Positions 1 to 9,061 of a stretch of 64,000 nucleotides of DNA are shown piece by piece; the stretch's first letter is position 1, and each line of letters opens with the position of its first letter. The DNA lies in the NCBI RefSeq assembly GCF_013409745.1, contig NZ_JACCBH010000001.1, positions 310,001 through 374,000 on the forward strand, given 5' to 3'. Origin of the DNA: Microbacterium pseudoresistens. GTDB taxonomy: Bacteria > Actinomycetota > Actinomycetes > Actinomycetales > Microbacteriaceae. A program made the translations under genes and the position numbers. The notes beneath the pieces were generated by a model. The model had not been told where the DNA came from. It searched no databases and saw nothing but the letters and a program-made list of their open reading frames with translations.

Positions 1-1656
1 AACGGCGCCCCGCTGGAGCGGCTCAGCATCAGCTATGCCCTCCCTTTCTTATGGGACGCCAGCGATGCGCCGAAAGCTTGGACGATCAGCCTCATGGCGG
101 CGCTGATCGTCTTGTTCGCGTCGTACTTCGCGGACCGATGGACAGGGTTGCTCATCCCGCTGTGGGTATCCGCGATCGGAATTCTTGCGCCGGTGGTCAC
201 CGGGCAGGTTCTGGTCGGCCCTGACCACGACTTCGGCGGCGATGCCGCGGTCTTCCAGACCGTCGCGGTGTACGCGTTCTTCGGCGCAGTCTGTGTCTCC
301 GGCCTGCGCGTCGCTTCCGGGCGCTTTGTACCCCCGGAAACGCTGCGTCGCCTGTTCCTGCTCGGAATCATCGCGCTGCCGCTGATCATCGTCAGCGATG
401 CGGTTATCGGAGTGTTCAAGCTCGCTGGTTCTCCCATCACCGGTTCGGTGACGGGATGGCTGATTCTGTCCGGTGGTGCGTGCTTGGCTGTCCTCACCGG
501 GGCCATGTCATACGGATGGTGGCAAGCCCGACGCGGCCGAATGCGCGCCGGCGCCCTCACAGTTCTTCTGACCGTGTGCGGTGTGGCGGTGGCCGGGTGG
601 ATCGGCACAGGAGTGGCGATGACTCGGCAGCCCCCGCCGCAATACTTCGTGCCGACAAGTATCGGCCAGGTCTTCATGGGCTTCGAGGTGCCCGACGCGC
701 CGACCCTACTGGTGCTGTTCGGACAGTGGCGACCCAACCTCCTCTTCCTCGGCATCGCGGCCGCGGCGATCACCGTCTACCTGGTCGCGGTGCGTACGCT
801 GCACCGTCGTGGAGACACGTGGCCCATCGGACGAACGACCGCCTGGCTGGCCGGATGGGCCGTGGTAATCGTGGCGACCAGTTCCGGGTTCGGGAAGTAC
901 TCCGCCCCCGATTTCGGGGTGCACATGATCGTGCACATGTCGTTGAACATGCTCGCCCCCGGACTCCTCGTCCTCGGCGGCGTCGTCACCCTGCTGCTGC
1001 GCGCGAGCCGCTCCGACCGGAACAAGCCGGCAGGTCTTCACGACTGGATCACCTGGGTGCTGCAGTGGCGGGTGCTGCGCTTCCTCTACAACCCGCTGAT
1101 CGTCTTCATCCTCTTCGTCGGCTCATACTATGGCCTGTACTTCACGGGGATCTTCGGCGAGTACATGCGGTTCCATTGGGCGCATCAGCTCATGAACCTG
1201 CACTTCCTCATCGTCGGCTACCTCTACTACAGCCTCATCATCGGCGTCGACCGCCCCCCACGACCCCTGCCGCACATCGGCAAACTCGGTTACGTTCTCG
1301 CGGCGATGCCGTTCCACGCCTTCTTCGGAGTAATCCTGATGACCACCCCCGAGATCATCGCCGAAGACTTCTACCTGCGACTCGACCTTCCCTGGGCTGA
1401 CCTGCAGGCGCAGCAGTATCTCGGCGGGGGTGTCGCCTGGGCGGGCGGAGAAATCCCGCTGATGATCGTCATCGTCGCCCTCGCCATCCAATGGAGCCGC
1501 CAAGACGCCCGCGAAGCCCGTCGGAAAGACCGCCACCTCGACACCGGACGGGATGATGAATTCGATGCCTACAACCGGATGCTCAACCAGCTCACCGAAC
1601 GCGAGGCATCTCGTCCCGGCCCGAGACCGGCGACCCAGGAGGAGCCACTACCATGA
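1..1656 (+). CDS. CopD-CtaG fusion membrane protein (5' end outside window)
   Basis: The frame is open from the first base, so the start lies upstream and the first internal ATG (94) is probably not the true start. The visible ~550 residues are almost entirely hydrophobic helices. The N-terminal part resembles the CopD copper-import domain and the C-terminal ~270 residues are a caa3-type CtaG domain, with the HxxH-like region HWAHQLMNLH and the segment PFHAFFGVIL. Such fusions are known in actinobacteria as cytochrome c oxidase assembly or copper proteins. The stop overlaps copA by ATGA, which suggests translational coupling. The C-terminal tail carries DDEFDAYNRML, a motif shared with the two stand-alone CtaG proteins downstream. 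The exact copper role is inferred. Confidence 0.85.
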   Translation, partial: NGAPLERLSISYALPFLWDASDAPKAWTISLMAALIVLFASYFADRWTGLLIPLWVSAIGILAPVVTGQVLVGPDHDFGGDAAVFQTVAVYAFFGAVCVSGLRVASGRFVPPETLRRLFLLGIIALPLIIVSDAVIGVFKLAGSPITGSVTGWLILSGGACLAVLTGAMSYGWWQARRGRMRAGALTVLLTVCGVAVAGWIGTGVAMTRQPPPQYFVPTSIGQVFMGFEVPDAPTLLVLFGQWRPNLLFLGIAAAAITVYLVAVRTLHRRGDTWPIGRTTAWLAGWAVVIVATSSGFGKYSAPDFGVHMIVHMSLNMLAPGLLVLGGVVTLLLRASRSDRNKPAGLHDWITWVLQWRVLRFLYNPLIVFILFVGSYYGLYFTGIFGEYMRFHWAHQLMNLHFLIVGYLYYSLIIGVDRPPRPLPHIGKLGYVLAAMPFHAFFGVILMTTPEIIAEDFYLRLDLPWADLQAQQYLGGGVAWAGGEIPLMIVIVALAIQWSRQDAREARRKDRHLDTGRDDEFDAYNRMLNQLTEREASRPGPRPATQEEPLP

Positions 1657-3926
1657 CGATCTCTGACACCAGAGCCAGACGAACGTCGGCTGCGCCTGTC
1701 GAACTCGACGTCTCAGGCATGACCTGCGCCGCGTGCGCCGGACGCGTCGAACGGGCCCTGAACAAGCTCGACGGCGTGACCGCGAGCGTCAACTACGCCA
1801 CCGAACGCGCCATCATCACAGGGCTCCCCGACAGTGAGGTGCCCACGGCGATCCGTCAGGTCGAGAACGCGGGATACGGTGCGCACCTGCGCGACGGCAG
1901 CGACGACGCCTGGTCCGCGCGCGCCACCGAGGTGCGGATCTCCTCCCTGCGCCGCCGCCTGGCGGTCTCCGCTCTGCTCACCGTGCCACTGATGGACATC
2001 ACCATCGTCCTCGCGCTCGTCCCCGGGTGGCGGTTCCCCGGCTGGGAATGGGTCTGCGTGCTGATGGCGCTGCCGATCGTGACCTGGGCTGCGTGGCCGT
2101 TTCACCGGGCTACGCTCCGCAACCTCCGTCACGGCGCGGTCAGCATGGACACCCTTGTCTCCCTCGGCATCGCCGCCTCGTTCGGGTGGGCGATACTCAC
2201 CCTGCTGCTTGGGTTCGGCACCACGGAAGCCGCCGGCTACTGGCTCGGGTTCGGTGTCACCCCCGCAGGCGCGGACTCGATCTATCTCGACGTCGCCGCC
2301 GGCATGACGACGTTCCAGCTCGCCGGCCGCTACTTCGAGACCCGCTCCCGCCGTAAGGCCGGAGACGTGCTCGGGGCGCTGAACGCTCTCGCCGCCACCC
2401 ACGTCCGGGTCGTCCGCGACGGCGTCGAGGCGATTGAGCCCGCCACGGCGCTGCGGATCGGCGACATTTTCGTCGTCCTCCCGGGGGAGATCATCCCCGC
2501 CGATGGCACTGTCCGTGCGGGCACAGCCGCGGTCGATGCGAGCATGATGACGGGAGAACCCGTCCCCGTCCCGGTCGGCCCCGGCGCATCGGTGACCGGC
2601 GGCACGATCAGCACCGACGGCCGGCTGGAAGTGACCACGACCTCGGTTGGCGCGAACACGCAGCTGGCGCAGATGGCGGCCCTCACCGAACAGGCACAGG
2701 CACGTAAAGCGCGCGTGCAGAACCTCGTCGACCGCATCGTCACCTGGTTCGTGCCCGCCGTCATCACCCTCGCGATCATCGTCACTGTCGCCTGGACGCT
2801 CACCGGAACCCCGTTCGCGCAGGCATTCGGCATCGGGATCAGCGTCCTCATCATCGCCTGCCCCTGCGCCCTGGGTCTGGCGACCCCCACCGCGCTCATG
2901 GTCGGCATCGGCAGGGCCGCGACCCTTGGCATCCTCATCAAAGGCCATGACGCCCTCGAAGCCTCCGGCACCATCACCACCGTTGTCCTCGACAAGACCG
3001 GCACCCTGACCACCGGCCGCATGACCGTCGAGACCGCGACCGCCTTCGGAATCCCCGAGCACGAACTCTGGCGCCTCGCCGCGTCCGTCGAGCAGGGCTC
3101 CGAGCATGCGATCGCTCGCGCCATCCAGGACGCCGCCCGCGCTCACGTCACCGACCTGCACTCCTTGGAAGACTTCACCGCGCTCCCCGGTCTCGGCGCC
3201 ACCGCCCGCATTGCCGGCAGCACCCTCCTCATCGGCAACGCCGACCTCCTCCGCGAACACGACATCGACCTCACCCCCGCCGCCACTGCGCTCGCCGACG
3301 CCCACGAACAAGGGCACACCGTCGCCCTCGTCGCCCGCGACGGACACCTAATCGGGCTACTGGCCCTGGCCGACACCATCAAACCCGGCGCCGCCGACGC
3401 CATCAGTGCGCTGCGCGCGCAGGACCTCACCACCGTTCTCCTCACCGGGGACAGTCCCGCCGCCGGCGCCCGCATCGCCGCCGAGCTCGGCATCGAACGC
3501 GTCCACGCCGGTGTCGCCCCCGCCCAGAAGGCCGACGTCGTCCGTGAACTCCAAGCGGCAGGGGAGAAGGTGGCGATGGTCGGCGATGGCATCAACGACG
3601 CCGTCGCTCTCGCTACCGCCGACCTCGGCCTCGCGCTCGTCTCCGGGACCGACATCGCCCTCAAGGCCGCCGACATCATCCTCGTCCGCGACGACCTCCA
3701 CGTCATCCCCGACGCGATCGCGATCTCCCGCAAGACACTCCGCACGATCCGCACCAACCTCGGCTGGGCCTTCGGATACAACATCGCCGCGATCCCCATC
3801 GCCGCAGCAGGCCTCCTCAACCCCCTCATCGCCGCGGCCGCGATGTCTTTGTCCTCCGTGCTCGTCGTCTACAACAGCCTCCGCATCCAACGCGTCCGCA
3901 GCACCGAGACTGGGTCTGTCCGCTGA
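1653..3926 (+). CDS. copA: Copper-translocating P1B-type ATPase
   Basis: 757 residues, full length for the family. It exports Cu(I) across the cytoplasmic membrane using ATP. An N-terminal heavy-metal-associated domain holds the metal motif CAAC at residues 25-28. The membrane CPC motif is at 403-405, the phosphorylated aspartate is D447 in DKTGT, and the hinge GDGIND is near 644-649. The CPC motif and MTCAAC metal domain favour monovalent copper, possibly silver, over zinc. Its ATG overlaps the stop of the CopD-CtaG gene. No CsoR-type regulator is adjacent. Confidence 0.96.
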   Translation: MTISDTRARRTSAAPVELDVSGMTCAACAGRVERALNKLDGVTASVNYATERAIITGLPDSEVPTAIRQVENAGYGAHLRDGSDDAWSARATEVRISSLRRRLAVSALLTVPLMDITIVLALVPGWRFPGWEWVCVLMALPIVTWAAWPFHRATLRNLRHGAVSMDTLVSLGIAASFGWAILTLLLGFGTTEAAGYWLGFGVTPAGADSIYLDVAAGMTTFQLAGRYFETRSRRKAGDVLGALNALAATHVRVVRDGVEAIEPATALRIGDIFVVLPGEIIPADGTVRAGTAAVDASMMTGEPVPVPVGPGASVTGGTISTDGRLEVTTTSVGANTQLAQMAALTEQAQARKARVQNLVDRIVTWFVPAVITLAIIVTVAWTLTGTPFAQAFGIGISVLIIACPCALGLATPTALMVGIGRAATLGILIKGHDALEASGTITTVVLDKTGTLTTGRMTVETATAFGIPEHELWRLAASVEQGSEHAIARAIQDAARAHVTDLHSLEDFTALPGLGATARIAGSTLLIGNADLLREHDIDLTPAATALADAHEQGHTVALVARDGHLIGLLALADTIKPGAADAISALRAQDLTTVLLTGDSPAAGARIAAELGIERVHAGVAPAQKADVVRELQAAGEKVAMVGDGINDAVALATADLGLALVSGTDIALKAADIILVRDDLHVIPDAIAISRKTLRTIRTNLGWAFGYNIAAIPIAAAGLLNPLIAAAAMSLSSVLVVYNSLRIQRVRSTETGSVR

Positions 3927-4008
3927 ACGGGGACTGTCGACGGACTCGAGATCGTCGCGATATACCCGGAGAGATCGGTGCTGTTTCGAAAGTAGGGTCT
4001 AGCGGCGC

Positions 4009-4386
4009 TCAGGCAGTCGTTGCCTCCGCCTTGTCCCCTCGCCGTGCGGTGAGGAACAATCGGACACCGGTGACGATGTAGACGATGAGCAGGACGAACG
4101 TCACGGTGCTGGCCCCAATGGCCAGCGGGCACTCGGCTTGGCCGGAGATGAGCTCGCCGACTTTCAGTACGTTCATGCTGGTTCCGAGGACTCCGAGGAC
4201 CGATATCACGAGTGCGATCGAGAGCCCGCTCGTAGTGTTCTTGAGCGCGATGAGCCCGCAGATCACGATGAGCATTCCGAGGAAGGCGGGGATCAGCGCC
4301 GTCCAGCTGATGAAGCCGGTCACGGCGTAGGAGATGATTCCGACGGAAATGAGCAGGCCGCCAAATGTGAGCGTTGTACGGGGCAT
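4009..4386 (-). CDS. Small membrane protein of unknown function
   Basis: 125 residues starting MPRTTLTFGG with about four predicted membrane helices and a short basic C-terminus (TARRGDKAE). I chose ATG 4386 because GGAGG lies 3 bases upstream on the minus strand; longer versions of the frame have a non-membrane, Arg-rich N-terminus that looks like noise. It is the last gene of the minus-strand copper and cytochrome operon, about 57 bp after ctaG, and converges on copA. I do not recognise the family. A role in the same membrane process is inferred only from position. Confidence 0.6.
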   Translation of the reverse strand: MPRTTLTFGGLLISVGIISYAVTGFISWTALIPAFLGMLIVICGLIALKNTTSGLSIALVISVLGVLGTSMNVLKVGELISGQAECPLAIGASTVTFVLLIVYIVTGVRLFLTARRGDKAEATTA

Positions 4387-4442
4387 TTTCCTCCAGAGGT
4401 GGGTGCGAGAGCGGGGATGAGGGAGTTGCGACGCGCAGGAAG

Positions 4443-5345
4443 CTAGCTCTCGTTCCGTCTTCGGGAGAGGCTGGCGAGGTACTCGTTGTAAGAGTCGAGT
4501 TCGGCGTCCTCGGCTTTCTGTCGCTGTCTCGAGGTGCGCACGTCGCGGGCTCGCCAGCGGGACAGGCAGACGATGAGCACTACGAACATCGGCAGCTCCG
4601 CGTAGGTCCATACCAGCGTGCCGGCGATCGCCTGGTCGATGACGGGGTCATGGCTGCCTGTGGGGGTGGCGTATGCGCTGAACAGCGGCGTGGCGGTACG
4701 AAGGAGGATGAGGCCGAAAATGGCGTGGATCTGGATCTCGACTGCGATGTCGATGAATCGTGCGGCGAAGGAGGGTTGGCGCGGTAGCGGATCGGAGGAC
4801 CATAGCGGTGTTGCCGAGACGATGCCGAGGATGAGGATGACGACGAGCAGGACGTCGTGGCCGAAGGGGATGCGCATGATGACGCTGATCGCGTCGGTCA
4901 GGTAGAGGACCGGGTACAGCAGTATCGCAATGACGATGGCGACCACAGGGTGCAGTGCCGCGCTCCAGAATCGTGAGCGCAGTCCCCCGTGTGCAGCACG
5001 GAGGACGAGACGCCCGAGGCCGGTGTGCGGTGTGCTGCGCAGGAGCAGCAGCCCGGGTGACCCTGCGATGAGGAGCGGCGGAACGACGGTCAGCAGGGTG
5101 ATCTGCTGGAACACCAGCGCTGTGATGGATTCCGTTGCGAGACGGTTCACACCGAACATCGTGATAGCGAAGATCAGGACGCACCCGATCAGGAACGATG
5201 CTGTGCGGGCGATCGCCCAACGGCGCCCGCGTCGCCACATCCAGATCGCTCCTCGCAGGTACAGCGCCGCGAGCAGCAGGGCGGCGATGGCGACGGGTGA
5301 GCCGGTGAGGGGTTCGAACGTGACCCACTGGTCGATCGGCGGCAT
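4443..5345 (-). CDS. CtaG-family cytochrome c oxidase assembly protein (copy A)
   Basis: 300 residues with about seven membrane helices. The family motif region is present: LLLLRSTPHTGLGRLVLR, a conserved SSDPLPRQPS loop and HAIFGLILL. caa3-type CtaG proteins are linked to insertion of copper into cytochrome c oxidase. The preferred ATG at 5345 has AAGGGAA upstream. The C-terminal cytoplasmic tail has DAELDSYNEYL, which recurs in the other two CtaG proteins here. A 69-bp gap separates it from ccsB. It is more diverged from copy B (8030-8968) than a recent duplication would be. Confidence 0.87.
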   Translation of the reverse strand: MPPIDQWVTFEPLTGSPVAIAALLLAALYLRGAIWMWRRGRRWAIARTASFLIGCVLIFAITMFGVNRLATESITALVFQQITLLTVVPPLLIAGSPGLLLLRSTPHTGLGRLVLRAAHGGLRSRFWSAALHPVVAIVIAILLYPVLYLTDAISVIMRIPFGHDVLLVVILILGIVSATPLWSSDPLPRQPSFAARFIDIAVEIQIHAIFGLILLRTATPLFSAYATPTGSHDPVIDQAIAGTLVWTYAELPMFVVLIVCLSRWRARDVRTSRQRQKAEDAELDSYNEYLASLSRRRNES

Positions 5346-5414
5346 AGCGGATTTCCCTTCATCGAGGCGATCAAACGTCGGCGACTTCGGCCGCGGTGGT
5401 GGTGCCGGAGCGGG

Positions 5415-6440
5415 TCAGGTGAGGCCGGAGTAGGAGTGCAGGCCGGGGAAGTACACGTTAACGACGGTGAAGTTGAACAGCACGGCGGCGAATCCGATGA
5501 TGCACAGCCAGGCTGAGCGGTTGCCTCGCCAGCCGCGGGTGGCGCGGGCGTGGATGTACCCGGCGTAGAGCACCCAGATCACGAATGTCCAGACCTCCTT
5601 GGTGTCGAAGCCCCAGTAGCGTCCCCAGGAGTCGTTCGCCCAGATCGCTCCGGCGATCAGAGTGAAGGTCCAGAACATGAAGCCGACGATCACGAACCGA
5701 TAGGCGAGCGTCTCGAGCACCTCGCCGGAGGGCAGGGTACGCAGGAACCCGCCGCGTTGCCCTGCGGATTCAGGGGAAATGCTCGCGCGACGTTCACGGC
5801 GGGATTGCAGCAGCTGCGTGACGGAGAGACCGCAAGCGAGGGCGAACAGGGCGGTGGCGAGGGAGGCAACGAAGACGTGAATGACGAGCCAGATGCTCTT
5901 GAGCGGGTCCATCAGCGGGACGACCTCGACGTAGAAGCTGAGCGTGGCACCGCCCAACAGCAGCACGATCATGCCCACCAGGAACGCGCCGAGAAATCGC
6001 AGGTCATACCGCCGGAGGGCGAGGAGGTAGACGGCGACGATCAGGACCGTCCCAGTGAGCGCGAACTCGTACATGTTCGCCCAGGGAACCCGCTCTGCGG
6101 CGATGCCGCGCGCGATGGTCCCGGCGAGCTGGAAGAGGAAGGCGAGCACGGTGAGCGCCGTGCCGATCCTCGCCCACAGCAACCGCGGGCGTTGTGCGGG
6201 CGGGACGTGGATGTCGTCCGGCCGCGCCTGTGCGGGCAGAGCCGGAGCATTCGGAGACCCCTGGTCAACGGCGCCGACAAGGGTCGGCGTGCGCTGCTGC
6301 TCCAGAGCCGGGTTCGTGCGGGCGGAGCGCTGTGCGAGATCGACCGTGTAAGCGACGAACGCCAGCGCGTAGGTGGCGATGGCTGTCCACACCAGCAGCA
6401 GTGAGATGCCATCGAGGGAGAGCGTTTCTGTTCCGGGCAT
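5415..6440 (-). CDS. ccsB: Cytochrome c biogenesis protein CcsB/CcsA (System II)
   Basis: 341 residues, normal for CcsB. It is the heme-handling half of the System II synthase that exports heme and attaches it to apocytochrome c with ResB. Multiple membrane helices are followed by the Trp-rich heme-binding segment WGRYWGFDTKEVW, where the second Trp of the usual WxWD is Gly-Phe. Conserved histidines lie near helix ends (LVIHVF, GYIHAR). I chose ATG 6440 because GGAG lies 6 bases upstream. An ATG at 6455 overlapping the lnt stop (ATGA) is the alternative. Its partner resB is three genes upstream in the same operon. Confidence 0.92.
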   Translation of the reverse strand: MPGTETLSLDGISLLLVWTAIATYALAFVAYTVDLAQRSARTNPALEQQRTPTLVGAVDQGSPNAPALPAQARPDDIHVPPAQRPRLLWARIGTALTVLAFLFQLAGTIARGIAAERVPWANMYEFALTGTVLIVAVYLLALRRYDLRFLGAFLVGMIVLLLGGATLSFYVEVVPLMDPLKSIWLVIHVFVASLATALFALACGLSVTQLLQSRRERRASISPESAGQRGGFLRTLPSGEVLETLAYRFVIVGFMFWTFTLIAGAIWANDSWGRYWGFDTKEVWTFVIWVLYAGYIHARATRGWRGNRSAWLCIIGFAAVLFNFTVVNVYFPGLHSYSGLT

Positions 6441-6451
6441 GGTGAGCTCCT

Positions 6452-8026
6452 TCATACGGACGAGCGATTGCGGATGCGGTGGAGGATCCCGAGCGCGGTC
6501 AAGACACCGAGAGCGCCGACCGGGACCAGCACACTGATCCAGGGTCCGAGAATCGTGGCAGGTGTGAGGCCGGTACGCAGGGGGACGGTGGTGATCGCTG
6601 CGGAGGCGGTGTCGACGGGGATGGTGGCGACGGTTGTCCCATCGGGGGCGATCACCTGGCTGGTGCCGGTCGTGGAGACGTTGACGATGGCGCGGCCGGT
6701 CTCGATCGCGCGCATGCGGGCGAAGGCGAGTTGCTGCAGGTTCTCCGCGGTACCGCGGAAGTCGGCGTTGTTGGTCTGGAAGACGTACAGCTGGGCCCCC
6801 TCGCGTGCGCCGTCCCATATGACCTGGTCGTAGATCACATCGAAGCAGATCGCCAACCCGACTCCGACGTCATCGACAGTGACCAGCGGCGGGAGTGTGC
6901 CCGGGGTGTACTCGCGTTGGATCAGTCCGACAAGGTCCGGGACGATCATCTCGTATAGCCAGCGATCGGGGACGTACTCCCCGAACGGGACGGGGTTGAT
7001 CTTGTCGTGCCGCTGGCGTTCATCAGGCTGCGTGGTCCAGAGCAGGGACGAGTTGAACACATCCCCTCCCCGCGCGGTCGCGGCGTTCATCAGTAGCGGG
7101 GCGTCGGCTTCGCGGACGATGCGGTCGAGCGTGGCAGCGGTGGCGGTATCGGCGAGGGGATCGTCGTCCACTCCCCCTTCGGGCCAGGCCAGGAGATCCA
7201 TCGGTTGTCCAAGTAGCGGAGCGGTCGCCTGCGCCTGTGCGGCGAGCACATCACCAGGTTCTCGGGTGTCGAAGTATGCCGCCGGGCCGTTGCCTTGCAC
7301 CCACCCGACCTCGAACGTGCCCGCGGGCGAGGTCGGGAACTGCGGGGCGAGGAGCAGGAGAGCCATGACAGCGGCGGCCGGAAGGGTGCCGCGCAGGAAT
7401 CTGAGCCCGCCGGCGCGCGCCCACTGCACGACGCCGGCGCACATCGCGACGAACAGGAAGGAGAGCCCTGTTACGCCCGTCCAGGAGGCGACTTCCGCCA
7501 TCGGGCTCTCGACGAGCGTCATCCCGATGCGCGCCCAGGGGAACCCGGAGTACGGCCACGAACCGAGAACGACTTCCCTGCCCGCCCACAGGCCGCCAAC
7601 TAGCAGGGGGATCCCGACCAGCTGCGCTGCACCCCGATGTGGGAGTCGTGCCGCCCACCGGTAGGCGAGGGCGATCAGGACGGCACCGATGCTGAACAGG
7701 ATCGTCTCCAGACCGGCAAGAGCAATCCACGGAACAGGACCAAGAAACTCTCCCACCCAGATCAGATGGGTGAAGAAGAACACTCCCCCGAAGCCGGCGC
7801 CGACCAGCGCTGCCCCGCCGATGCTCCGGCCGACGAGGGTGATCAACGCCAGGGTCACGCCAAGCAGAGCCAGCGGCCACCACCCCACCGGCGGCGAGGC
7901 CAGGCTCAGCGCGAGCCCTCCGATGAGCGCGGCGGGAATCGCTGCCCAGAGCGGCAGCCCGCTCGACGAGGAAGAGACGTCGGCGGTGGGCACGGCACCG
8001 GCCGCGGGTGTCAGGGACAGTTGCAT
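6452..8026 (-). CDS. lnt: Apolipoprotein N-acyltransferase
   Basis: 524 residues. An N-terminal bundle of about six membrane helices is followed by an extracytoplasmic nitrilase-fold domain. The catalytic triad is visible as E283 (WPEGG), K342 (HDKINPVPFGEY) and C394 (ICFDVIYD). The enzyme adds the third acyl chain to the N-terminal cysteine of mature lipoproteins. Actinobacteria often encode more than one Lnt, and this one sits with lspA and a TlpA lipoprotein in one operon, so it may serve locally encoded lipoproteins (inference). It lies 3 bp from the upstream ctaG stop. Confidence 0.93.
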   Translation of the reverse strand: MQLSLTPAAGAVPTADVSSSSSGLPLWAAIPAALIGGLALSLASPPVGWWPLALLGVTLALITLVGRSIGGAALVGAGFGGVFFFTHLIWVGEFLGPVPWIALAGLETILFSIGAVLIALAYRWAARLPHRGAAQLVGIPLLVGGLWAGREVVLGSWPYSGFPWARIGMTLVESPMAEVASWTGVTGLSFLFVAMCAGVVQWARAGGLRFLRGTLPAAAVMALLLLAPQFPTSPAGTFEVGWVQGNGPAAYFDTREPGDVLAAQAQATAPLLGQPMDLLAWPEGGVDDDPLADTATAATLDRIVREADAPLLMNAATARGGDVFNSSLLWTTQPDERQRHDKINPVPFGEYVPDRWLYEMIVPDLVGLIQREYTPGTLPPLVTVDDVGVGLAICFDVIYDQVIWDGAREGAQLYVFQTNNADFRGTAENLQQLAFARMRAIETGRAIVNVSTTGTSQVIAPDGTTVATIPVDTASAAITTVPLRTGLTPATILGPWISVLVPVGALGVLTALGILHRIRNRSSV

Positions 8027-8029
8027 CGG

Positions 8030-8968
8030 TCAGGTGTCCTTCTTGCGGAGGGCATCGAGGTAGGCGTTGTAGGCGTCGAGCTCGGGATCGCCATGGGTAT
8101 CGGCGTACGTGTCGGCCTTGGCGGCACGGGTGGTGTCGTCACGGAACCACCGGTGCATGACGTAGAGGAGCATCACCACGGTGGGTCCTTCCCCGTAGGA
8201 CCAGGCCAAGCCTCCGGCGAGCCACTGATCGTCCAGCGGGTCGATGCCCATCGACCTCGTGGGGCCGGCGAAGTGCTCGACGAATAGCGTCGGGCTCATC
8301 ATCAGGAACACGCCGAAGAAGGCGTGGAGGGCTGCTTCGGCGAACAGGTCCATCGCTCGGCCGGGGTACGTCATCCGCACGGGGAGCGGGTCGTGGGACA
8401 GGATCGGGATGGTGAACAGCACGCCGGCTGCGAGGAACGCGATCTCCAGCAGCGGATGCCCGCCCGGGGTCTGCAGGATCGGGTCGGCGAGACCTCCGAG
8501 GTAGAGGCCGTAGAACGATATCAGGAACAGCGGCATCGCGACCCAGGGGCTCAGTGCCCATCGTGCGATGCGACTGCGCAGCCCGGCCAGAGCGAGACGG
8601 AGGATCACTCGCCCGAACCCGCGATGCGGGGTGGCGCGCAGCAGCAGAGTGCCCGGAGAGCCGAGCACGAGCAGCGGCGGGATGGCCATTAGCAGGGTGA
8701 GCTGCTGGAACATGAAGACCGAGAACAGCAGGTACCCGTACCCCTCCACCGCCAGGCCGGTCACGGCGACCAGGACGATGCATCCGAGGAGGAAACACAC
8801 CGTCCGGGTCACCGACCATCCTCGTCGCTGCCGCCAGAGCCGGATGGCACCGGCCAAGTACAGCACGGCCATGAGCAGGCCGAGCGCCGGCAGCACCGGA
8901 GCCGGCGGCAGGATTGGCGTGAGAAACGCCCCCAGCGTCGGCGGTGTGTCGGGAATCCAGTCGTTCAT
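8030..8968 (-). CDS. CtaG-family cytochrome c oxidase assembly protein (copy B)
   Basis: 312 residues with about seven membrane helices and family segments LLLRATPHRGFGRVILRL, SHDPLPVRMTYPGR and LHAFFGVFLMM. It is closer to the CtaG half of the fusion at the left edge than to copy A in the AFFGVxL region. The C-terminal tail has DPELDAYNAYL. No clear Shine-Dalgarno precedes ATG 8968; it follows a truncated zinc-ribbon fragment by 24 bp, so its translation may have relied on coupling to the now-broken gene (inference). Confidence 0.88.
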   Translation of the reverse strand: MNDWIPDTPPTLGAFLTPILPPAPVLPALGLLMAVLYLAGAIRLWRQRRGWSVTRTVCFLLGCIVLVAVTGLAVEGYGYLLFSVFMFQQLTLLMAIPPLLVLGSPGTLLLRATPHRGFGRVILRLALAGLRSRIARWALSPWVAMPLFLISFYGLYLGGLADPILQTPGGHPLLEIAFLAAGVLFTIPILSHDPLPVRMTYPGRAMDLFAEAALHAFFGVFLMMSPTLFVEHFAGPTRSMGIDPLDDQWLAGGLAWSYGEGPTVVMLLYVMHRWFRDDTTRAAKADTYADTHGDPELDAYNAYLDALRKKDT

Positions 8969-8992
8969 GGTGTGTGATCGGTCGGGGGGGGT

Positions 8993-9061
8993 TCAGGAGT
9001 CGATCTCGACGCGGGAGCGGTCGGTGGCTGGGAGTGTCGTGCCGTCAACGGGGCATCTCAT
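8993..9061 (-). pseudogene. Vestigial zf-TFIIB-type zinc-ribbon gene (22 codons)
   Basis: An ATG at 9061 overlaps the resB stop as ATGA and opens a 22-codon frame beginning MRCPVDGTTLP and ending SRVEIDS. This matches the beginning of short zf-TFIIB zinc-ribbon proteins, which continue with a second Cys pair (IDxCPxCxGVWLDRGEL). Here a TGA falls where that second Cys pair should start, just before a run of eight Cs on the minus strand (8984-8991). Only 24 bp remain before ctaG, so most of the gene appears deleted. It could instead be a genuine tiny coupled peptide. Confidence 0.5.

Noticed and set aside
1713..3347. A 544-codon open frame antisense to copA
   Set aside because: High-GC codon bias leaves antisense frames open; its content is Gly/Asp/Arg-rich with no domain, while copA on the plus strand is unmistakable.
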